Origin: an uncultured Bacilli bacterium
Lineage (GTDB): Bacteria; Bacillota_I; Bacilli_A; RF39; UBA660
Reading direction: 5' to 3'
NCBI GenBank assembly: GCA_934086395.1
Contig: CAKOIE010000024.1
Location: 1-20,896, forward strand
DNA length: 20,896 nucleotides
Below the pieces are notes generated by a model. The model was not told the origin of the DNA, ran no database searches, and worked only from the letters and a program-made list of their open reading frames with translations. Made by a program: the position numbers and the translations under genes. Shown here in pieces: positions 1-7,112 of the stretch (position 1 is its first letter; each line of letters opens with the position of its first letter).

Positions 1-46
1 TTCATTTGTGGGCTTGTAGATATTAGGGCCTTATAGGCCATGTGAA

Positions 47-69
47 AACCACGTCTTTTAGGCGTGGTT
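47..69. repeat. Strong hairpin: IS200/IS605-type end or terminator
   Basis: AACCACG (47-53) pairs with CGTGGTT (63-69). The stem can extend inward through a G-U pair, C55-G61 and T56-A60, giving about 10 bp with a TTT loop. A smaller GGCC-TTATA-GGCC hairpin precedes it at 27-39. Short hairpins of this look are common at IS200/IS605-type transposon ends, and a factor-independent terminator of an upstream gene would also fit, although only a broken T-rich stretch follows. The 3' arm ends 7 nt before the ATG at 77 and covers the only G-rich stretch there, so it could also mask a weak ribosome site. No transposase gene is visible in the window. Confidence 0.5.
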
Positions 70-76
70 ATTTATT

Positions 77-2848
77 ATGAAGAAAAACATATTAATTATA
101 ACAATGCTTATTGGATTATTATTAATGCTAGTTATTGGAATAACGGCGGCTTATTTAGCTCCTGTTATAAGTGGAAATGAACAAGTATCTACTATAGTTT
201 TTAATAGTGGTAGTGTAGATTTAACATATGAAAATGGTAGTAGTCAAATAAATGCAACTTCTGTTTTACCTGGGTGGACATTAAAAAAAGAATTTAGTTT
301 AACTGGAAGAAATAATACAGGAAAAGATTATAGTGATTTAATGAGTTATGGTATTAAACTTGTAGTAGAAAAAAATACATTTAGTGATGGAGCAATAAAT
401 TATGAGATTGAGGGAAACAATCCTTCAAATAATGGAACAATTGCATATGTTATGCCTAATACATTAAAAAGTGGTAAAAGTATTGTAAGTTTAGGATATG
501 GTACTTTTGATAAAGATGGAGATTATATAAATGGAGTAACACATAGTTATACATTAACTATATCTTTTCCTAATAAAATATATACAAGTCAAAATGAAGA
601 TATGGGAAAACAATTATCGGCTTATATAACAATAGAAAAACCAACTGAACTTGTTAATTTAACAATAGTTGATGATAAACATAATATAAATAAAAGTTTT
701 AAATATGAGAAGAATAAGGAATATGAATTACCTGTTCAAACATCACAAAATGGATCTTTTTTTACAGGTTGGAGTGTAAAAAGTGGGAATGGAAAGATAA
801 TAGATAATAAACTAACTATTAATGATTTAACTACAATAAACGCAAATTATAGTAGTTCTAGTGTTTATAATTATGAATTTATTAAACCAACTAGTGAAAA
901 TAGTAATCCACATTATACATTTATTACACCAGTAGATGGGATTTATAAAATAGCTTTATGGGGTGCAAGTGGTGGTGGATCAAATGGTGGACTTGGAGGT
1001 TATACTGAAGGGAATATATATTTAAAAAAAGGCATGTATTTACATGTATTTGTAGGGGAACATCCTACTTATGAAAGTGGTTCTTGCTATCCAACAAATC
1101 CGAATAGTTCTTTTAATGGAAATAAAATTGGTTCTTGCTCTGGCGGAGGCGGAGCAACTGATGTTAGATTAATAACTGAAAATGAATGGGATGATTTTAA
1201 TAGTTTAAAATCTAGAATCATGGTTGCGGGAGCAGGTGGAGGCTATTATGGTAGTTATGATGGAACGGGCGGATCCGCTGGAGGACTAACTGCATATGAT
1301 GGCTCAGGTGATAGCAAATCATCAAGTGGTGGGTCTCAAGCAAAATATTATTTTGGATATGCTGGACATTCTACTACCTCTGGTGGAGGTGGCTATTATG
1401 GTGGTACAGGAGGTATTGCAACAAACTCTGGTGGTGGTTCTTCCTTTATTTCAGGACATAATGGATGTGACGCAATTAAAGAGGAAAGTACTGATAGTAA
1501 TTTAATTCATACTGGACAAAGTATTCATTATAGTGGTTTACAATTTACTGATACAGTAATGATAGATGGTAATGGCTATAACTGGACAAATGTAAAAAGT
1601 GAACTAAAACAAATGCCTAAACCAAGTGGTGGATATTATGAAACTGGTAAAGGACATAATGGTAATGGTTATGCTAGAATTAGTTTAGTTTCATTTGCTG
1701 AAGAAACAGTTAAATCAACTATAGTTGTTATTAACGAAATTATGAATAAAGTAACAACTTTTGAAGTTGTAAATGGGGTTGGAACAACTTTACCAGTAGA
1801 TTTATCTAATCAGTATTTATTTGATGGGTTTATTATTGAAAGTGGAATTGCAGAAACAAATGGTTATAAAATAACATCTAAAAGTGATAAAGTTGTTTTA
1901 AAAGTTAAATATAAAAATAATAAAGTGGTTGATTATGATTATCTTGCCATAACTAGTGATAATGATAATCCTTATTATACATTTATTACACCAAATGATG
2001 GAATTTATAAAATTGAATTATGGGGTGCAAGTGGTGGAAATGTTAATTATGATAATAAGGATTATTTAGGCGGGTCCGGTGGATATGTATCAGGTGTAAT
2101 AAAATTACAAAAAAATCAAAAATTATATATATATGTTGGCGGAACCGCGTTAGGTTATGAAAAAGGATATAATGGAGGTGCTTCAGGGGGAACAAGTAAT
2201 GATGGAAAATATACTGGCGGTGGTGGAGCAACAGATATAAGAATAGAAGCAGGAAAATGGAATGATTTTAATAGTTTAAAATCAAGAATTATGGTTTCTG
2301 CTGGTGGTGCTGGTACTGGAATATATGCAAGTAATGAGGTATTTGGTGGTGCAGCAGGTGGAATACAAGGCTATAATGGTCAAATTTTATCTTATTTAAC
2401 AGAATACATTCATGAAATAGCTATTGGTGCTAGTAATACAAAGCCTGGAACAGGACATGGAGGAACTGGGCTGTTTGGTTATTCAAACATGAAAGTGAGC
2501 TATGGTACTGGAGGTGGAAGCGGTTATTATGGTGGAGGATCTGGTGGTGCAACTAATAGTAATGTTTCTTCTGGTTCAGGTGGCTCATCCTTTATTTCAG
2601 GACATAATGGATGTGACGCTATTAAAGAGGAAAGTACTGAAAATAATTTAATTCATACTGGACAAAGTATTCATTATAGTGGTTTACAATTTACTGATAC
2701 AGTAATGATAGATGGTAATGGCTATAACTGGACAAATATAAAAGGTGAACTAAAACAAATGCCTAAACCAAGTGGTGGAAATTATGAAACTGGTAAAGGA
2801 CATAATGGGAATGGTTATGCTAGAATTAGTTTAGTTTCATCTAATTAA
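77..2848 (+). CDS. Membrane-anchored surface protein with two ALK-like glycine-rich modules
   Basis: An N-terminal hydrophobic segment (about 5-25) acts as signal or anchor. Residues 30-195 resemble a TasA/camelysin-type secreted beta domain (the motifs SGSVDLTYENG and LPGWTLKKEF are seen). A short beta-repeat with an FTGWS motif (about 195-260) recalls InlB/Listeria-Bacteroides repeats. Then comes a glycine-rich module (about 265-540) with YTFITPVDGIYKIALWGASG, GGGGATDVR and a DFNSLKSRIMVAGAGGG core. This order (a sheet with an 'I.LWGA.GG' strand, a 'GGGGAT' loop, then polyglycine) is that of the glycine-rich domain of the ALK/LTK receptors. A second linker (550-618) and a second module (625-921) follow. 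The last 84 residues of the two modules are almost identical. There is no LPxTG or C-terminal membrane segment. Start ATG77 lacks a good Shine-Dalgarno. Role inferred: surface or matrix protein; no enzymatic motif seen. Confidence 0.8.
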   Translation: MKKNILIITMLIGLLLMLVIGITAAYLAPVISGNEQVSTIVFNSGSVDLTYENGSSQINATSVLPGWTLKKEFSLTGRNNTGKDYSDLMSYGIKLVVEKNTFSDGAINYEIEGNNPSNNGTIAYVMPNTLKSGKSIVSLGYGTFDKDGDYINGVTHSYTLTISFPNKIYTSQNEDMGKQLSAYITIEKPTELVNLTIVDDKHNINKSFKYEKNKEYELPVQTSQNGSFFTGWSVKSGNGKIIDNKLTINDLTTINANYSSSSVYNYEFIKPTSENSNPHYTFITPVDGIYKIALWGASGGGSNGGLGGYTEGNIYLKKGMYLHVFVGEHPTYESGSCYPTNPNSSFNGNKIGSCSGGGGATDVRLITENEWDDFNSLKSRIMVAGAGGGYYGSYDGTGGSAGGLTAYDGSGDSKSSSGGSQAKYYFGYAGHSTTSGGGGYYGGTGGIATNSGGGSSFISGHNGCDAIKEESTDSNLIHTGQSIHYSGLQFTDTVMIDGNGYNWTNVKSELKQMPKPSGGYYETGKGHNGNGYARISLVSFAEETVKSTIVVINEIMNKVTTFEVVNGVGTTLPVDLSNQYLFDGFIIESGIAETNGYKITSKSDKVVLKVKYKNNKVVDYDYLAITSDNDNPYYTFITPNDGIYKIELWGASGGNVNYDNKDYLGGSGGYVSGVIKLQKNQKLYIYVGGTALGYEKGYNGGASGGTSNDGKYTGGGGATDIRIEAGKWNDFNSLKSRIMVSAGGAGTGIYASNEVFGGAAGGIQGYNGQILSYLTEYIHEIAIGASNTKPGTGHGGTGLFGYSNMKVSYGTGGGSGYYGGGSGGATNSNVSSGSGGSSFISGHNGCDAIKEESTENNLIHTGQSIHYSGLQFTDTVMIDGNGYNWTNIKGELKQMPKPSGGNYETGKGHNGNGYARISLVSSN
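1442..1694 (+). repeat. Intragenic direct repeat, copy 1 (253 bp)
   Basis: Matches 2588-2840 at a fixed offset of 1146 bp. About 7 mismatches are visible by eye, roughly 97% identity. It encodes residues 456-539 of the surface protein (from SFISGHNGCD to RISLVS). Sequence outside this block in the two modules is much more diverged. Confidence 0.9.
2588..2840 (+). repeat. Intragenic direct repeat, copy 2 (253 bp)
   Basis: Second copy of the 1442-1694 segment. It encodes residues 838-921, the C-terminal end of the surface protein, and stops a few bases before the stop codon. The differences include D-to-E and S-to-N replacements near the start of the block and Y-to-N near its end. Confidence 0.9.
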
Positions 2849-2919
2849 ATTAAATAATTTGCTAAAAGTTATATATTTTAATTTGAAAATTAAAAATAAA
2901 AAATCAAACATTTTTTCGC

Positions 2920-2947
2920 TTGACGGGGGGGCGTTTAGTAATATAAT
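2920..2947 (+). promoter_or_regulatory. Promoter with G7 tract in the spacer
   Basis: TTGACG (2920-2925), a 16-bp spacer and TATAAT (2942-2947) lie just upstream of the ATG at 2972. A run of seven G (2925-2931) begins at the last base of the -35 box and fills the 5' part of the spacer. It stands out sharply in this AT-rich DNA. Adding one G would give the ideal 17-bp spacing. The expected leader is only about 18 nt and contains the GGGAG ribosome site (2959-2963). Confidence 0.8.
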
Positions 2948-2971
2948 TTGATAAGAATGGGAGTTCAAAAT

Positions 2972-4636
2972 ATGAAAACTAAACTTATCAAATTTTTTAA
3001 TTTAATAAAAAAAGACAAACAAGCAAAGATATTAACTGTAATGGGAATAATTCTTTTATTTATATTTACTTTAGGTTATTCATTATCGATGTTTACAAGT
3101 AGTCAAAATAACAATGTAGCTAATATAAAGGTTAATGATTTATCATTTAATATAACAACAAATAGTGGGGAAACAAATGATAGAATATTACATTTACAAG
3201 CAGGTAAATTAGAACAATTTAATATAATATTAACTAATTTAAATAAAATAGATGTTAAGTATGAATTTACATATGAATTATGTAATAATCAAAATTGTAC
3301 AGAAACAAGTAAGAATATACCAAGTGATATAAGTGTATCTAAAGAAGATGAATCTAGTGAGGTAAGTGGAACTATTAATACAAGTAAAACAAAGTCATTA
3401 ACTATCTTAACAAATAATAAAAGTAATAATGATTATTATATAAAACTTAATTTAAATGCAGGATATATATGGAATGATTTAGAACTAGCAAATCAAATAA
3501 AATATATTAATTATCTAAATAAAGATATAGATATAGTAGCGTACGTAGATGGAGTAGAAGTAAAAGAATTACCTACAACTTGCTTTTATAGTGCAGTATC
3601 AACAGCTTATAAAAATAATACTGAGTTAAAAGATAGCCCAGTGAGTTTTAACTGTAATTATGCAACCGGAAAATGGTCATATACAGTAGATAATATTTCG
3701 TCATTGCCAAATAAGTTAATTGTTAACTTTGAAAGTACTGGTATAAATGCAGTAGAATATGTAAGTAAAGTTCAAGAACTAGATAGTAACAATAGACACG
3801 GATTATTTATCGATCCAACTGTAGATAAAAATGTAAGATATACAGGTGCTGAGCCTAGAAATTATGTTGAGTTTGGTAATGATGGCGAACTATGGAGAAT
3901 AATTGGAGTATTTAATGTAAAAGATTCTAGTGGAGTAACAAGCAAGAAACTAAAATTAGTAAGAGATGAATCATTAGGTAATTATTCATGGGATACTTCT
4001 GGAACTAGTAATTCTGGATATGGGATTAATGAATGGAATCAATCTTTTTTAATGAATGAATTAAATTCGGATTACATAGATATAAATAAGACAGAAGGCA
4101 CCACAAATTGGTATAATGGTGTAAGTTTTGCTAAAAATGGTATGTATGATTATAGTAAGAATATAAAAAATAATTTTATTGATAAAATAGCAGAAGTAAG
4201 ATGGAATTTAGGTGGTCATTCATCACATTTTGTATCGACATTGAATATGTATACTTATGAAAGAGGAACAGCACATGTAACAAATCCAGCAGATAAAGTT
4301 CCAAGAAAAGACTATTGGAATGGCAAAATTGCATTAATATATCCTAGTGATTATGGATATGCGTCAACAAATAATGCATGCCGAAATAATATGGGAAATG
4401 ATAATGAATTTGATTGTAAAAAAGATAATTGGTTATATAATAATGAAAATCAATGGACATTATCTTCAAGATCATCTGATGAAATATATGTATTTTATGC
4501 AAGTATAGAAGGAAATCTTAATTTAAATCGTGCATTTAATGATCATTGCGTACGGCCAACTCTTTATTTAAAATCCGACATTTCGATAGCTAGTGGAACA
4601 GGTGAAAAAACAAATCCATATAAATTAAGTTTATAA
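2972..4636 (+). CDS. Anchored surface protein with C-terminal lectin-like domain
   Basis: 554 aa. ATG2972 is chosen over an upstream TTG in frame because GGGAG (2959-2963) sits 8 nt before it and the predicted transcript would start after the TTG. A cytoplasmic basic N-terminus precedes one membrane segment (about 22-40), then a Thr/Asn-rich beta domain (about 45-260). The C-terminal part (about 275-554) has motifs found in many secreted proteins of gut Firmicutes: YVEFGNDGELWRIIGVF, GKIALIYPSDYGYAS, WTLSSRSS and HCVRPTLYLKSD, ending GTGEKTNPYKL. The order and aromatic/Arg content recall C-type-lectin/FGE-like or DUF6273-like folds; that link is inference. Five Cys lie in the mature part. Together with the preceding gene it forms a cell-surface pair, but it has its own promoter with a G7 tract. 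Confidence 0.75.
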   Translation: MKTKLIKFFNLIKKDKQAKILTVMGIILLFIFTLGYSLSMFTSSQNNNVANIKVNDLSFNITTNSGETNDRILHLQAGKLEQFNIILTNLNKIDVKYEFTYELCNNQNCTETSKNIPSDISVSKEDESSEVSGTINTSKTKSLTILTNNKSNNDYYIKLNLNAGYIWNDLELANQIKYINYLNKDIDIVAYVDGVEVKELPTTCFYSAVSTAYKNNTELKDSPVSFNCNYATGKWSYTVDNISSLPNKLIVNFESTGINAVEYVSKVQELDSNNRHGLFIDPTVDKNVRYTGAEPRNYVEFGNDGELWRIIGVFNVKDSSGVTSKKLKLVRDESLGNYSWDTSGTSNSGYGINEWNQSFLMNELNSDYIDINKTEGTTNWYNGVSFAKNGMYDYSKNIKNNFIDKIAEVRWNLGGHSSHFVSTLNMYTYERGTAHVTNPADKVPRKDYWNGKIALIYPSDYGYASTNNACRNNMGNDNEFDCKKDNWLYNNENQWTLSSRSSDEIYVFYASIEGNLNLNRAFNDHCVRPTLYLKSDISIASGTGEKTNPYKLSL

Positions 4637-4708
4637 AAATCTTAAATAAACAAGTAGTTTTTTTCTATTCTTTATTATAAAATAAACATGAAGTTGGGAA
4701 GTGTAATT

Positions 4709-5527
4709 ATGCCTGAGTTACCTGAGGTTAGAACAGTAGCAAAAGTATTAAAAGAAAAAATAATTGGTAAGAAAATAACTAGTTATCAGATTAGATATCA
4801 AAATATTATAGAAGATGGTAGTTTAAGTTTTGATAATTTAATTAATAAAACAATATTAGATATAAATACTTATGGGAAATATTTAATATTTAAAATAGAT
4901 AATCTTTATTTAGTGTCACATCTTAGAATGGAAGGAAAGTATTACATTAAAGATATTAATGATGAAATAAGTAAACATGAACATGTAATATTTATTTTAG
5001 ATAATAATATTTCTTTAAGGTATCATGATACTAGAAAGTTTGGTCGTATGTTTTTAACTGATGATTTATCTAAATGTAAAGGATTAAATAAATTAGGACT
5101 TGAACCATTTGATAAAAATATTAATAGTGATTATTTATTATCTAAATTTAATAAAAGTAATTTACCAATAAAAGAACTATTGTTAGATCAAAGTATTATT
5201 GCTGGACTTGGAAATATTTATGCTAATGAAGTATTATTTTTAAGTAAAATAAATCCTTATAAAAAAGGAAAAGACATTGATAAAGTAGATTGTGATAATA
5301 TAATTTCTTCTTCTAAAGAAATTTTAACCAATGCGATTATTGATGGTGGAACAACTATTAAAAGTTATACTTCAAGTTTAGGTGTAACAGGACATTATCA
5401 AGATAAGTTATATGTTCATAAGAGAGAAAATATGAATTGTAAAATATGTAATAGTTTAATATTAAAAGATAAGATTGGTGGAAGAAGTACTTATTACTGT
5501 CCTAATTGTCAAAAAGAAAGTAAGTGA
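4709..5527 (+). CDS. mutM: Formamidopyrimidine-DNA glycosylase (Fpg/MutM)
   Basis: 272 aa, the usual length. Base-excision repair enzyme: removes 8-oxoguanine and formamidopyrimidines and cleaves the abasic site. The start at ATG4709 gives the obligatory MPELPEV N-terminus, where Pro2 becomes the catalytic imine-forming residue and Glu3 assists; an in-frame ATG at 4688 would bury Pro2 and is rejected. GGGAAG lies about 7-12 nt upstream. Other family marks are Lys57 in GKYLIF, SHLRMEGKY, RYHDTRKFGRM, GLGNIYANEVL (helix-two-turn-helix) and a C-terminal zinc finger with Cys244, 247, 264 and 267 around GGRSTYYC. The next gene follows after 3 nt, so the two are probably co-transcribed. Confidence 0.97.
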   Translation: MPELPEVRTVAKVLKEKIIGKKITSYQIRYQNIIEDGSLSFDNLINKTILDINTYGKYLIFKIDNLYLVSHLRMEGKYYIKDINDEISKHEHVIFILDNNISLRYHDTRKFGRMFLTDDLSKCKGLNKLGLEPFDKNINSDYLLSKFNKSNLPIKELLLDQSIIAGLGNIYANEVLFLSKINPYKKGKDIDKVDCDNIISSSKEILTNAIIDGGTTIKSYTSSLGVTGHYQDKLYVHKRENMNCKICNSLILKDKIGGRSTYYCPNCQKESK

Positions 5528-5530
5528 TTA

Positions 5531-7084
5531 ATGAAAACTAATTATCAAAAGCTAAAAAATATTTTAGAAATATACACTGATATTTATATTTTTATAATCT
5601 TGTTAATATTTCCTTTTATAGTTAATAAAGATGGATTCTTTCATATTTTAGAATGTAAATGGTATTCATATTTAATTATTGGTATGACATATTTAATTCT
5701 AAACTTAGTAACATTATTATATTTTTATATCTTTAAAAAAGTTAATTATTCTAAAAATTATAAATTATCTAAAGTACAATTATTTGCTATTACATTATTA
5801 ATTATTAATATTATATCTTGCTTATTATCTCCCTATTTAAAAGATTATAATTTACTTATAGGAGTTGGTAGAGGAGAAGGTTTAATAATTACTTCCCTTT
5901 ATATTCTTTCTTTTTTAAGCATAACTTTATTTGGCAAATTTAAAAGAAAATATATTTTATATTTTTCACTTTTATCAATAATTCATAATGGAATATGTGT
6001 GCTTCAATATATTGGCTTTAATCCTTTAAATATGTATCAAAATGGGATTGGAACCCATAATGTAAGTTTTATGGGAACAATAGGTAATATTGATTTTATA
6101 TCAGCACTTTATTGCATTATAATACCGATATCTATTTCATCATATCTTTTTCTTAAAGATAATAGGAAAAAAGAAAATATTATTCATTTAACATCAATAT
6201 TTTTATCATTCTTTATTTTAGGTATTATAAATGTTCAAAGTGGTAAACTAGCCTTATTAATAATGCTTATGTTAACTTTTCCTTTAATTATCAAGAATAA
6301 CCAAAGATTAAGTAAATTTCTTATTGTGTTATCATTAATATTGATGGCATACTGCACAAATATCATATTAAATCCCGAGTATCATTATGACATTAATAAA
6401 CTAGGACTTTATTTTAAATTTAATTATATTGTTATATTGTATTTAATTGTTATTTTTATATTAATTTATTTATCAAAAGTTTTAAAAAATACTAACTATA
6501 ATATTTTAAATGATAAAAAGTTAATTAAATACTATTTTACCTTAATATTTATTTGTGGAATATTTGGAATAATTATTATATATAATATAAATTTTAGTAG
6601 TGGGTTTTTATATGAAATTCATGAATTATTACATTTAAATTTTGATGATGAATTTGGAACATATAGAATATTTTTATGGAAAAGAACTTTAAAGTTAGTT
6701 AAAGATTATCCTTTAATAGGAACAGGACCAGATACCTTTGCATTAAGATTTATGGCAAAGTATACTGAAGATATTAAAGCAATTGGTCCTTTAACAATTA
6801 ATGATACAGCAGCCAATGTTTATTTAACAACTTTAATAAATTTAGGAGTAATTGGTCTTTCTAATTATTTATTATTAATGTTTTCATTATTAAAAAAAGG
6901 ATTAAAAGAAATGAATAATTATTCTAAAATATTGTTACTTGCTTTTATTTGTTATCTAATTCAAGATTTTTTTAATCTTTCAGTTGTAATAGTTAGTCCA
7001 ATATTTTGGCTATTAATGGGAGTTTTATACATAAGTTTAAATGCTGACAAATTAACTTGTAAAAAAAGAATAAAAACAATATAA
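5531..7084 (+). CDS. O-antigen ligase/Wzy-like polytopic membrane protein
   Basis: 517 aa, very hydrophobic, with about 11-13 predicted membrane helices from residue 15 to 505. The long polar loop near residues 360-420 contains the DYPLIGTGPDTF motif (about 391-402), typical of the O-antigen ligase/Wzy_C superfamily (WaaL, Wzy polymerases and PglL-type O-oligosaccharyltransferases). Members transfer or polymerise undecaprenyl-linked glycans on the outer face of the membrane. Which acceptor this one uses (polysaccharide, teichoic-type polymer or protein) cannot be told from the sequence. It starts 3 nt after the mutM stop. The following gene encodes an anchored protein with a Thr/Ser/Ala-rich stalk, a conceivable glycosylation substrate (inference). 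Confidence 0.75.
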   Translation: MKTNYQKLKNILEIYTDIYIFIILLIFPFIVNKDGFFHILECKWYSYLIIGMTYLILNLVTLLYFYIFKKVNYSKNYKLSKVQLFAITLLIINIISCLLSPYLKDYNLLIGVGRGEGLIITSLYILSFLSITLFGKFKRKYILYFSLLSIIHNGICVLQYIGFNPLNMYQNGIGTHNVSFMGTIGNIDFISALYCIIIPISISSYLFLKDNRKKENIIHLTSIFLSFFILGIINVQSGKLALLIMLMLTFPLIIKNNQRLSKFLIVLSLILMAYCTNIILNPEYHYDINKLGLYFKFNYIVILYLIVIFILIYLSKVLKNTNYNILNDKKLIKYYFTLIFICGIFGIIIIYNINFSSGFLYEIHELLHLNFDDEFGTYRIFLWKRTLKLVKDYPLIGTGPDTFALRFMAKYTEDIKAIGPLTINDTAANVYLTTLINLGVIGLSNYLLLMFSLLKKGLKEMNNYSKILLLAFICYLIQDFFNLSVVIVSPIFWLLMGVLYISLNADKLTCKKRIKTI

Positions 7085-7112
7085 TTAAATTGTAAAGTAG
7101 AGGAGTTTGAAA

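Noticed and set aside
1296..1505. 69-codon open frame on + inside the glycine-rich gene
   Set aside because: Shadow of glycine codons (GGT/GGA) in another frame; no ribosome site and no recognisable protein.
2043..2231. 62-codon open frame on - opposite the glycine-rich gene
   Set aside because: Composition (His/Leu/Ile-rich) is the antisense of the surface protein; no start signals.
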